Assembly: GCF_010686755.1 (NCBI RefSeq) | Contig: NZ_JAAGXA010000021.1 | Coordinates: forward strand, 1-50,014 | Direction of reading: 5' to 3' | DNA from: Nocardioides zeae | Lineage (GTDB): Bacteria; Actinomycetota; Actinomycetes; Propionibacteriales; Nocardioidaceae | DNA length: 50,014 nt | Part shown: positions 8,837-17,817 of the stretch, piece by piece | Layout of the letters: each line of letters opens with the position of its first letter | Numbering within the stretch: position 1 is the stretch's first letter | The notes under the pieces: model-generated | Database searches by the model: none | What the model saw: the letters and a program-made list of their open reading frames with translations, nothing else | Told to the model about the DNA's origin: nothing | Translations under genes and position numbers: made by a program

Positions 8837-9891
8837 GCACCCCCTCCCCTCGCCGCTACGTCGTGATCGGCGCCGGCGGCGTCGGAGCCGCGCTGGCCGC
8901 GGGACTCACCGACGCGGGTCTCGACGTCGTGCTCGTCTCGCGGGGCGCGACGCTGGGCGTGGTGCGGGAGCGCGGACTGCGGTTCACCCACGCGGGCCGC
9001 ACCCGGGTGCTCGACGTCCCCGTCGCCGGCGGTCCCGACGAGGTGGGCCTCCGCGCCGGGGACGTCCTCGTGCTGGCCACCAAGTCGCAGGACGCAGCCG
9101 CGACGCTGCCGCTGTGGGCCTGGTCAGCGCGTGCCGACGGCGGCGTCGGGGCCGACCTGCCCGTCGTGCTGCTCCAGAACGGGCTCGAGGCCGAGCGGAT
9201 CGCGCTGCGGTACTTCCCCACCGTCGTCGGCGGCGTCGCCCTCATCGCGGCGCGCCACGTCGTGACCGGCGAGGTCGACGTCGCCAACGCCCCGCGGCTG
9301 GGCGAGGTCGTCCTGGGCGCCTACCCCTCGGCCACCGCCGCGTCGCCCGCTGGGGCGGCGGCTCAGGCGGCGGCTCAGGCGGCGGCTCAGGCGGTCGCTC
9401 GGGCGGTCGCGGAGCAGGTGGCCGCGGACCTCGACCGCGCCGGCTGGCTCGCCCAGCACGTGACGGACATCGAGCGGTGGCTCGCCTGGAAGCTGGTGGC
9501 GAGCGTGACCTTCGCGGTCGGCGTGCTGTCCGGGGACGACGACGAGCGCGCTCGGCTGCGCACCGAGCTGGCCGCTGAGGCCCGCGCCGTGCTCGCCGCC
9601 GCCGGCCAGGACCCCGCCGACGCGGCCCGCGAGCTGGCGCACGACCGCTCCCTGGCCGCGGTCGCGTCGGGGGCCCACGGTCCCGGTCAGCAGTCGCCGT
9701 GGCAGGCCTTCGCGCGCGGCGCCGGCAGCGAGGTCGACTTCCTCAACGGCGAGGTCGTGCTCCTGGGCCGGCTGCACGGCGTACCGACCCCGCTGAACCA
9801 CGCCCTCCAGACCGTGCTGGGGCGCTCCGCCGCGCGGGGCGAGGGGCCAGGCGTGCACAGCGTCGCCGACGTACGGACGCTCGCCGGCTGA
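8833..9891 (+). CDS. Ketopantoate reductase-like NAD(P)-dependent dehydrogenase (ApbA/PanE family)
   Basis: A 352-residue protein with an N-terminal Rossmann fold starting YVVIGAGGVGAALAAGL and a C-terminal helical ApbA/PanE domain containing WLAWKLVASVTF, where Lys aligns with the usual catalytic lysine, and SPWQAFARG. Family members reduce 2-ketopantoate or related 2-oxo acids, but its place as last gene of the importer/monooxygenase operon suggests a substrate other than ketopantoate. The ATG at 8833 overlaps the upstream stop. An in-frame ATG at 8818 exists but lacks that coupling geometry. A run of Ala/Gln residues near residue 175-190 is encoded by 12-bp tandem repeats and probably forms a variable helix or linker. 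Confidence 0.82.
   Translation: MSTPSPRRYVVIGAGGVGAALAAGLTDAGLDVVLVSRGATLGVVRERGLRFTHAGRTRVLDVPVAGGPDEVGLRAGDVLVLATKSQDAAATLPLWAWSARADGGVGADLPVVLLQNGLEAERIALRYFPTVVGGVALIAARHVVTGEVDVANAPRLGEVVLGAYPSATAASPAGAAAQAAAQAAAQAVARAVAEQVAADLDRAGWLAQHVTDIERWLAWKLVASVTFAVGVLSGDDDERARLRTELAAEARAVLAAAGQDPADAARELAHDRSLAAVASGAHGPGQQSPWQAFARGAGSEVDFLNGEVVLLGRLHGVPTPLNHALQTVLGRSAARGEGPGVHSVADVRTLAG
9355..9390 (+). repeat. 12-bp tandem repeat, three perfect copies, inside the PanE-like gene
   Basis: The unit GCGGCGGCTCAG occurs three times without error, followed by two degenerate copies. It encodes repeated Ala-Ala-Ala-Gln and keeps the frame, so copy-number change would alter length by four residues per unit. 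Confidence 0.9.
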
Positions 9892-9937
9892 TCCCGACCG
9901 CAAGCCGGGCGTGCGCGGGCGCAGGCCGTGCCCCCGC

Positions 9938-9981
9938 ACGTCATGCGCTCCGGCGCCCCGGGGTCGCGGTTCGCATGACGT
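9938..9981. repeat. Perfect 10-bp inverted repeat
   Basis: ACGTCATGCG at 9938-9947 is the exact reverse complement of CGCATGACGT at 9972-9981, with a 24-nt GC-rich loop. It lies just past the PanE-like stop and could act as a terminator or be part of the composite repeat that follows. Confidence 0.85.
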
Positions 9982-10005
9982 CCACGAGGTGGGCGGTCCG
10001 GGGTC

Positions 10006-10066
10006 GCGAAATGTGCGGCTGGGACACGCCCGCCCGAGCCAGACCCACCCCAACCGCACATTTCGC
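10006..10066. repeat. Palindromic element, related to the three hairpins near 28 kb
   Basis: GCGAAATGTGCGG at 10006-10018 pairs perfectly with CCGCACATTTCGC at 10054-10066. Pairing continues inward to about position 10029 when G-U wobbles of a minus-strand transcript are allowed. The core (TGTGCGGCTGGG on one side, CCCACCCCAACCGCACA on the other) matches the core of the elements at 27998-28046, 28111-28159 and 28224-28272. Such dispersed intergenic palindromes recall REP-like elements. No function is known to me. Confidence 0.85.
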
Positions 10067-10232
10067 CCCATCCCGACGCCCGCGGCGCGCTCGTGTCCTG
10101 AGGGAGGAGCGGCCGCGTCGGAGGAGCGCAGCGGAGGAGGCGTGGTCGGGATCGACCGAAGGGCAGGAGCCCGCAGCGCCACGGGCACAGCCGAGCGGAG
10201 CGAGGCCAGAGGGCACCGCGAGGCCCGTCAGC

Positions 10233-11066
10233 TCACTCCCCCGTCGCCACCGGCAGGTCGTGGTTGCTCCACTGCGACCAGGACCCCGGGTACAGCGCCG
10301 CGTCGACGCCGGCGACCGCGAGTGCGGCGACCTGGTGGGCGGCGGTCACGCCGGACCCGCAGTAGACGGCGACGGGGCGGGAGCCGTCGGCGCCCAGTCG
10401 GGCGAACCGCGTCCGCAGGGCGTCGGCGGGGAGGAACCGGCCGTCCGCGTCGAGGTTGTCCCCGGTCGGGGCGCTCGTCGCGCCCGGCACGTGACCGGCC
10501 TTCGGGTCGACGGGTTCGACCTCGCCGCGGAACCGCTCCGCCGCGCGGGCGTCGAGCAGCACGCCGTCGCGCGGGAAGCCACCGACCGCCTCCAGCTCCA
10601 GGGTCGGCAGCGCGCCGGGGGCCAGCTCGACGTCGCCGGGCGCGGGGACGACGTCGTCGGTCTCGAGCGCCCCACCGGCGGCGGTCCACGCGGGCAGGGC
10701 GCCGTCGAGGAGACGGACGTCGGTGACGCCCGCCCAGCGCAGCAGCCACCAGGCCCGGGCGGCGGCCAGGTTGCCGGCGCCGTCGTAGGCCACGACGCGC
10801 GACCCGCGTCGCACGCCCCAGCGGCGCGCAGCCTCCTGCAGCGCGGCGACGTCGGGGAGCGGGTGGCGCCCGTCGGTCGGTTCACCGTGGGCGGCGAGCT
10901 CGGCGTCGAGGTCGACGTAGACGGCACCGGGGACGTGCCCGGTGAGGTACTCGTCGTGGCCGGGCGGACCGCCGAGCCGCCAGCGCACGTCGAGCACGAC
11001 GAGGTCGTCGCCGCGGGCGATCTGGGCGGCGAGGTCCGTCGCGGAGACCAACACGTCAGAGGTCAT
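10233..11066 (-). CDS. Sulfurtransferase with two rhodanese domains (thiosulfate/3-mercaptopyruvate type)
   Basis: A 277-residue cytoplasmic enzyme that moves sulfane sulfur from thiosulfate or 3-mercaptopyruvate to a thiophilic acceptor. The N-terminal rhodanese domain (about residues 5-125) has the CH2A-like motif VLDVRW and no Cys at the active-site loop (AYDGAGN), as expected for the non-catalytic half. The C-terminal domain has LLDARAAERFRGE and the active loop CGSGVTA with Cys236. A CGSGVT loop is commonly associated with mercaptopyruvate preference, which is family knowledge. Start ATG at 11066. The gene is separated from the LysR gene only by a short tandem repeat and is on the same strand. 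Confidence 0.9.
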   Translation of the reverse strand: MTSDVLVSATDLAAQIARGDDLVVLDVRWRLGGPPGHDEYLTGHVPGAVYVDLDAELAAHGEPTDGRHPLPDVAALQEAARRWGVRRGSRVVAYDGAGNLAAARAWWLLRWAGVTDVRLLDGALPAWTAAGGALETDDVVPAPGDVELAPGALPTLELEAVGGFPRDGVLLDARAAERFRGEVEPVDPKAGHVPGATSAPTGDNLDADGRFLPADALRTRFARLGADGSRPVAVYCGSGVTAAHQVAALAVAGVDAALYPGSWSQWSNHDLPVATGE

Positions 11067-11086
11067 GCCTGCATCCTCTCCGAAGT

Positions 11087-11128
11087 CCGAGATCCGAGGT
11101 CCGAGATCCGAGGTCCGAGATCCGAGGT
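11087..11128. repeat. 14-bp tandem repeat, three perfect copies
   Basis: The unit CCGAGATCCGAGGT occurs at 11087, 11101 and 11115, between the LysR stop and the sulfurtransferase start. It occupies the region that would contain the sulfurtransferase promoter or leader. Confidence 0.92.
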
Positions 11129-11138
11129 CCGACGCCGC

Positions 11139-12023
11139 TCACCCCGCGACCAGCAGGCGCGGGGCCTGGGAGGTCGCGAAGAAGGCCTCGCCGGCGTCGA
11201 GCGCCGTGGCCTCGACGTCCGCGTCGAGACCGCGGCGAGCGAGCACGTTGAGCCCGGCGGAGCCGACCGCGGGCAGGTCGTCGCGCGCGACGACGCCCGA
11301 CGGGACGCGGCCCGCGACGCTGGGGAGCAGTGCCACGCCGATGCCGGCCCGCACCCCGGCGAGCACGCCCTCGAGGGTGCTCGACTGCGCGGCGACGGTG
11401 ACCCGCCAGCCCTCGGCACCGAGCGCCGCCATCGCGCGTTCGCGCAGGGCGCACGGCTCCTCGAAGGCCACGAGCTCGATCGTGTCGTCGTCGGGACGCG
11501 GCGGCTGCCAGGAGGGCGCGGCGTACCAGGACAGCGGCAGCCGACCGATCTCGCGACCACCCTCGTTGCCCCGCGAGGCGAGCACGAAGGCGAGGTCGAT
11601 GGCGCCGCGACCGACGGCGTCCTCGAGCTGGGTCGAGCGACCGATCTCGAACCGGGTGGTGACGCCCGGGAAGGCATCGGCGAGCGCGCGGATCATCTCG
11701 GGCAGCACGTGCTCGGCGGAGTGCTCCGTCGAGCCGACCACCACGACCTGCTCCTGGGGCACCCGGAGCCGGGCCAGGGCCTCGTCGTGGACCGCGAGGA
11801 TGCGGCGGGCCTCGGCGAGCACCGCCTCACCGTCGGCGGTGAGCCGCATCCCGCGCCCCTCCTTCGCGAACAGCTTGCGCTTGAGGGCCCGCTCGAGGAG
11901 CCGTACGTGCTGGCTCAGCGCCGGCTGGCTGATGTGCCGGGCGGCGGCGGCGCGGCTGAAGCCACCGCACTCGGCGATGGCGACGAGGGTGCGGAGGTGC
12001 TCGAGGTCGAGGGTGGAGCTCAT
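11139..12023 (-). CDS. LysR-family transcriptional regulator
   Basis: A 294-residue regulator. The N-terminal winged helix-turn-helix spans residues about 5-62 (LEHLRTLVAIAECGGFSRAAAARHISQ, then PALSQHVRLLE). The remainder is a periplasmic-binding-protein-like effector domain beginning about residue 90 (QVVVVGSTEHSAEHVLPEM). The start is placed at the ATG at 12023, where the conserved N-terminus begins, although the frame is open further upstream. It is divergent from the alpha/beta hydrolase and FAD oxidase pair, the usual layout when a LysR protein controls its neighbour, so those two genes are the likely targets (inference). Confidence 0.9.
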   Translation of the reverse strand: MSSTLDLEHLRTLVAIAECGGFSRAAAARHISQPALSQHVRLLERALKRKLFAKEGRGMRLTADGEAVLAEARRILAVHDEALARLRVPQEQVVVVGSTEHSAEHVLPEMIRALADAFPGVTTRFEIGRSTQLEDAVGRGAIDLAFVLASRGNEGGREIGRLPLSWYAAPSWQPPRPDDDTIELVAFEEPCALRERAMAALGAEGWRVTVAAQSSTLEGVLAGVRAGIGVALLPSVAGRVPSGVVARDDLPAVGSAGLNVLARRGLDADVEATALDAGEAFFATSQAPRLLVAG

Positions 12024-12042
12024 GCCGGCGACGATAGGTGAC

Positions 12043-12063
12043 TTAGTAGACCGCTTTAGTAGA
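12043..12063. promoter_or_regulatory. Direct repeats in the LysR-hydrolase divergent region, possible operator
   Basis: TTAGTAGA occurs at 12043-12050 and again at 12056-12063, a 13-bp period, within an AT-richer patch of the 151-bp divergent gap. It lies 20-40 bp upstream of the LysR start. A LysR binding site is plausible but the arrangement is direct, not the classical dyad. Confidence 0.4.
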
Positions 12064-12174
12064 TCTTGCGATGCGGACACCCGTCTCACGGTGGCACGCC
12101 ACGACGTTCCGGATCGGAAACGATCAGCGACCGCTGTTGGACAGCGCCCCGCTCCCGGCCGGAGGCTGCTGTGC

Positions 12175-12947
12175 ATGACGCTCACCGCCTCCCCCCGCAG
12201 CCTCCTCTCCCCCACGACGTACGACGAGCCCGCCGGCGTCGCCGCACGCGCCACCCTCGTCGTGCTCACCGGTCGCGGCGAGACGCCGGCGGGGTACGCC
12301 CGGCTGGGACGTCGCCTGTCGGCGGACGCCTACCGCGTGCGCGTGGTCGCCACCGACCTGGGCGACCTCGACGCGGTGGAGGCAGCGGTGACCGACGCGC
12401 TCGGGGGCACGGCTCCCGACGACGTCGTGCGTCCCCGCGTGCTCCTCGGCTCCGACGCCGGCGCCAACGTGGCGGCGCGCCTGGCCGGTCGCCGCCCCGA
12501 CCTCGTCGACGCCCTCGTGCTGGCCGGCGTCGTCCTGCCCGGCCCGCGCACCGCGCCGAGCACCGCGGCTCCCGCCGCCCGCTGGGACGACGAGCTGGAG
12601 ACCCGCTCGGCCTGTCCGGCCTACCGCCGGGTGATCGGCGAGGACTCCGACTTCGTGCGCGGCGCCCTCGAGGCGGAGCTGCCCGGGGAGGTGGCCGGGG
12701 ACGACCTGTTCACGGGTGACCTGCCGACCCTGGTGCTCCACGGCGAGGCCGACCCGCTGACGCCGGTCGACGACGTGCTGTCCCTCGTCGCGGACGGCAG
12801 CCGCGCCCGGGCCGCCGTGGTCGCGGGCGGTCGCCACGACGTGCTCAACGACGTCGACCACCGTTCGGTCGCCGCCACCGTCGTCCTGTTCCTCGAGAGC
12901 CTGCGCCGCGGCGCGGACCTCCCGACCATCGTGGCGCCGGCCGACCG

Positions 12948-12951
<4 letters not shown>
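12175..12951 (+). CDS. Alpha/beta hydrolase with Asp at the nucleophile elbow
   Basis: A 258-residue alpha/beta-hydrolase-fold protein of the small carboxylesterase/dienelactone-hydrolase-like size class. The elbow is LLGSDAGAN, placing Asp94 where esterases have Ser. The other triad members appear to be Asp193 (HGEADPLTP) and His221 (GGRHDVL). Asp nucleophiles are known in haloalkane dehalogenases, fluoroacetate dehalogenases and epoxide hydrolases, so the chemistry may be other than ester hydrolysis. The ATG has GGAGG nine bases upstream. The stop overlaps the FAD-oxidase start (ATGA at 12948-12951). Its substrate is unknown. The coupling suggests it releases or prepares a 2-hydroxy acid for the next enzyme (inference). 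Confidence 0.8.
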
Positions 12952-14301
<1,350 letters not shown>

Positions 14302-14324
<23 letters not shown>

Positions 14325-15216
14325 CCTCGGGGGCCGTCGGTGCGCCGCTCCCCGACCGCGCCGCCGCGGAGTCGGGGAAGGCCCGGTCGGCGAGCGAGAA
14401 CGCCAGGTCGGTCAGCCGCGGCGCCAGCACACCGGCCAGGCCGATCACCTGTGCCGACAGCAGGTCCACCGTGACCGGACGGTCCTCGAGCGCCTTCACG
14501 ACGGTCTCCGCCGCCTGCTCCGGCGTCAGCGCCCGCAGCCGCCGGTAGGCCTCCGTCGGCGCGATCATCTCGGTGCGCACCAGCCCGAACCGCAGGTTCG
14601 TGAACGCCACGCCGTCGGCGTAGGACTCCCGGCCGGCGATGCGGCCGAACACGTCGAGCGCGGCCTTCGAGGCGATGTACGCCGCGAACTTCGGGCTCTT
14701 CACCTGCACGCCCCACGTGACGACGTTGACGACGTGCCCGAAGCCCTGCGCCCGCATGGCGGGCAGGAGGCCCAGCGTGAGCCGCACGGGCGCCAGGTAG
14801 TTGATCGCGATCGTCCGCTCCACGTCGTGGAACCGGTCGTACGTCAGCTCCAGCGAGCGCCGGATGGACCGACCCGCGTTGTTGACGAGGTGGTCGACGG
14901 GCCCGAACTCGGCGTGCACGCGCCGTACCAGCCGGTCGACCGCGTCCCCGTCCGTGAGGTCGACGGGGAAGCAGTACGCCGCGCCCCCGCCCGCCTCGAT
15001 CTCGGCGCGCACGCGGTCGAGCTCCGCGGCCCGGCGGGCGACGAGCAGCACGGTCGCGCCGCGCGCGGCGCAGGCCCGGGCGGTCGCCTCCCCGATGCCG
15101 GACGAGGCTCCGGTCACCATCACGGTGCGGCCCGCGAGCGGGCTGCGCGGGTCGCCCGTCAGCGTCCGGAGGACGCGACGGACGCGGGAGATCGGCGTGG
15201 TGAGGAGCAGCCCCAT
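14302..15216 (-). CDS. Short-chain dehydrogenase/reductase (SDR family)
   Basis: A 304-residue classical SDR. It has the cofactor motif TGASSGIG at residues 35-42, NNAG at 112-115 and the YxxxK pair Tyr180/Lys184 (YIASK). The residue 13 positions before the catalytic Tyr, normally Ser, is Thr167 (VVTWGV). ARR after the second strand suggests NADPH preference. The start ATG at 15216 is chosen because it begins a conserved-looking N-terminal extension of about 28 residues. The frame stays open upstream inside the aldo/keto reductase gene. Substrate unknown. The variant most resembles SDRs used in lipid or mycolate-type metabolism, a weak inference. Confidence 0.85.
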
Positions 15217-15236
15217 GCCGACGAACCCTAGAGACG

Positions 15237-16181
15237 TCAGCGCGCTGCGTCGAGGCGTGCGCGCTGGTCGTCGTCGAGCTCCAGGCGCGCCGCCGCGATC
15301 GCCTGGTCCAGCTGCTCCACCGAGCTCACGCCGGCGATCGGGCGCGCGGCGGGCCGGCCGCCCAGCAGCCACGCGAGCACGACCTGACCGGGCGCCACGC
15401 CCTGCTCGGCCGCGACCTTCGCGAGCGCGGCCAGCCGCCGCGACGTGCCCGGGTGGTCGTAGGCCTCCGGGAAGCCGCGGTCGGGCCGGTCGTAGGCGCC
15501 CTGCACGAGCGGGCTGTAGGCCCACAGCTCCAGCTCGGGGTGCTCGGTGAGGTAGTCGGCGGTCTCGTCGGTGGCGAACCCGAAGCGGTGGTCCTTGCCC
15601 GGCACCGCGACGTCGGGGCGGGGACGCACGTACGACGTCGTGAGCTGCAGCAGCGAGAACGGCTCCACCCCGGTCGCCGCCGCGAGGGCCCGTGCCCGCT
15701 CGACGCGCCACGTCGGGTGGTTGGAGATGCCGAGCCGGCGCACCCCGCCCTCCGCGACGAGGCCGCCGAAGGTGGCGACGACCTCGTCGAGGGGCACCGA
15801 CCGGTCCTCGAGGTGCGCCCAGTAGACGTCGACGACGTCCACCCCCAACCGCTCGCGACTGGCGTCGAACGAGCGCCGCACGACGTCGGGCGCGAGCCCC
15901 ACGACCCGCGAGGGGTCGCCGGGCACGACCGGTTCGGGACCCACCTTGGTCGCCAGCACGACCTGCTCGCGCACCCCCGGTCGGGCACGGAGCCAGCGCC
16001 CGAGCAGCTCCTCGCTCTGCCCGCCGGCGCCGGTGTCGCTGGCCCAGAACGCGTAGCAGTCGGCCGTGTCGAGGGTCGTGCCGCCCGCCTCCACGAACCG
16101 GTCGAGGAGGGCGAACGCGGTGCGCTCGTCCGTCCGCGTGCCGAAGTACATGCACCCGAGCACCAGGTCTGCGACAGCCAT
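15237..16181 (-). CDS. Aldo/keto reductase
   Basis: A 314-residue TIM-barrel NADPH-dependent oxidoreductase. The catalytic tetrad is visible: Asp and Tyr in LDTADCYAFW, Lys in LATKVG and His in YWAHLED. The C-terminal cofactor-binding region ARPIAGVSSVEQLDQ is present. It lies 20 bp upstream of the SDR gene on the same strand, so the two may be co-transcribed. Carbonyl substrate unknown. Confidence 0.92.
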   Translation of the reverse strand: MAVADLVLGCMYFGTRTDERTAFALLDRFVEAGGTTLDTADCYAFWASDTGAGGQSEELLGRWLRARPGVREQVVLATKVGPEPVVPGDPSRVVGLAPDVVRRSFDASRERLGVDVVDVYWAHLEDRSVPLDEVVATFGGLVAEGGVRRLGISNHPTWRVERARALAAATGVEPFSLLQLTTSYVRPRPDVAVPGKDHRFGFATDETADYLTEHPELELWAYSPLVQGAYDRPDRGFPEAYDHPGTSRRLAALAKVAAEQGVAPGQVVLAWLLGGRPAARPIAGVSSVEQLDQAIAAARLELDDDQRARLDAAR

Positions 16182-16215
16182 GCGACCGATGGTGCCACCC
16201 GCGCCGAGGAGAGCC

Positions 16216-17817
16216 TCAGACGAGGGAGGCGTCGGGCAGGTGCAGCTCGAACCGCGCGCCGTCCCCCGGCCGCGACTCCACCTCGACGCGCCCCCGGTGC
16301 CGTTCGGCTGCCGCCTGGACGATGGCGAGCCCGATGCCGCTGCCCTGGATCGCCCGGGCGTGCGCGTAGGTGCCGCGGAAGAAGCGGTCGAAGATCTGCT
16401 CCCGCTCCTCCTCCGGGATGGAGACGCCGTCGTTGGCCACCGTCACGAGGGCGACCCCGTCGACCCGGGTGACCTCGACCGTCACCTCCTCCCGCGCGAA
16501 GGTGAGAGCGTTGCGCACCAGGTGCCGCACCGCGCTGTGGAGGAGCGCCTCGTTGCCGACGAGCGTCGTCACCACCGTCACCGTGGTGCGCAGCGTCACC
16601 ACCGACCCGGCGTGACGTTCCTGCTCGGCGGCGACCGCGCGCCGCACGACGGTCTCGAGGTCGAGCGGTGTCAACGGGTACGCCGAGGGGTCGTCCAGCT
16701 GCGCGAGCACGACGATGCCGTCGACCAGGTCGGCGAGGCGCTCCGCATTGCGCGCCGCCGTCTCGACGACCGCCTGCTGCTGCGGGGTCAGCTCGCCGAG
16801 GTCGCCCTCGCGGAGCAGGTCGAGGCGGCCCAGCACGTTGGTCACCGGCGTGCGCAGCTCGTGGCTCGTCGTGGCCACGAACTGGCGGCGGGTGGCCTCG
16901 AGCGCGTGCACCTCCCGCAGCGCGCGCTGCTCCGCGTCGCGGCGCTGGTCGCCCACCAGAGCGAGGGGGAAGGCCCACGCCGCCGCGAGGGCGACGAAGA
17001 CCGCGACCGCCCACGATCGCTCGAGGTCGTCCACGGACGAGGGGACGATGGAGAGGCTCGGCGTCTGCAACGGCGGCCCGATGATCCACACGACAAGGCC
17101 CAGCAACGACAGCAGGACGAGCTCGGCGGAGGTGACCCGCAAGCCGAAGCGCAAGCCCGCCCAGCTGAGCGTGAGGAGGAGCAGCGCGGCCACGACCGCC
17201 CCACCGAGGCCGGTGAGCGTGCTGGTCGCGGCGGCGAGGAGCGCGAACGTCGCGACCTGCGCAGCGAGCTCGGCACGGGAGAAGCGGGAGTAGCGGCGGT
17301 GGGAGCGCTCGAGGAGCAACGGGCACCAGATGAAGATCGCGGCGGCATTGCCGAGGCCCACCACCGCCGCCGAGCGAGCGTCATCGTCCCCGGCGGTGGC
17401 GACGGCGAGGCTGACGACGGTGACGAACGTGCCGGCCGCGGCGGCCGCCAGCGCGAGACGGTTGTGGGAGCGCCACGAGTCGATGCAGCGTACGTCGCTG
17501 CGCACCAGCACGGCAGCCGCGATGACGGCGGCGGCCAGGCCTGCCAGGGCGACGAGCACGCCCTCCCGCACCGGTGAGCCGACGAGCACCGCGCTCACGC
17601 AGATGTAGGTCGGGATCGCCAAGGCGCCGACGACCCGCCAGAGCCCGGAGGACAGGGTCAGCAGGGCGGTGCCGATGCCCACGGAGATCCAGATCGGGTT
17701 GACGCCGTAGACGCCCTCCCCGACCACCCACCGTCCGACCGCGAGCAGCAGCATCGCGACGACAGCCAGCACCCACGCCGAGCGGTCGAACGCCGCCCAC
17801 CTGCTCTCAACCGGCAT
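16216..17817 (-). CDS. Membrane-bound sensor histidine kinase with MASE1-like N-terminus
   Basis: A 533-residue sensor kinase. Residues 14-290 contain about nine hydrophobic helices, resembling integral-membrane MASE1-type sensor domains. Then follow HisKA with the phospho-acceptor His319 (TTSHELRTP), N-box Asn436 (HLVRNAL), the G1 box NDG at 462-464 and the G2 box GSGIGLAIV at 492-500. All catalytic boxes look intact. The start overlaps the end of the upstream cytoplasmic kinase by 11 bp. No response-regulator gene is adjacent, so the partner must be elsewhere or shared. Confidence 0.87.
   Translation of the reverse strand: MPVESRWAAFDRSAWVLAVVAMLLLAVGRWVVGEGVYGVNPIWISVGIGTALLTLSSGLWRVVGALAIPTYICVSAVLVGSPVREGVLVALAGLAAAVIAAAVLVRSDVRCIDSWRSHNRLALAAAAAGTFVTVVSLAVATAGDDDARSAAVVGLGNAAAIFIWCPLLLERSHRRYSRFSRAELAAQVATFALLAAATSTLTGLGGAVVAALLLLTLSWAGLRFGLRVTSAELVLLSLLGLVVWIIGPPLQTPSLSIVPSSVDDLERSWAVAVFVALAAAWAFPLALVGDQRRDAEQRALREVHALEATRRQFVATTSHELRTPVTNVLGRLDLLREGDLGELTPQQQAVVETAARNAERLADLVDGIVVLAQLDDPSAYPLTPLDLETVVRRAVAAEQERHAGSVVTLRTTVTVVTTLVGNEALLHSAVRHLVRNALTFAREEVTVEVTRVDGVALVTVANDGVSIPEEEREQIFDRFFRGTYAHARAIQGSGIGLAIVQAAAERHRGRVEVESRPGDGARFELHLPDASLV

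Larger units (their letters stand above)
9892..10232. other. Convergent intergenic region rich in inverted repeats, no gene seen
   Basis: This 341-bp gap separates the end of the PanE-like gene (plus) from the end of the sulfurtransferase gene (minus). It holds two perfect inverted repeats described separately (9938-9981 and 10006-10066). A third, ATCCCGAC at 10070-10077 with GTCGGGAT at 10145-10152, encloses purine-rich GGAG-containing sequence. I find no convincing reading frame here. Confidence 0.7.

Noticed and set aside
10006..10066. Integron attC-like recombination site
   Set aside because: No integrase or cassette array is present and the element has extended pairing without the conserved core-site bulges.
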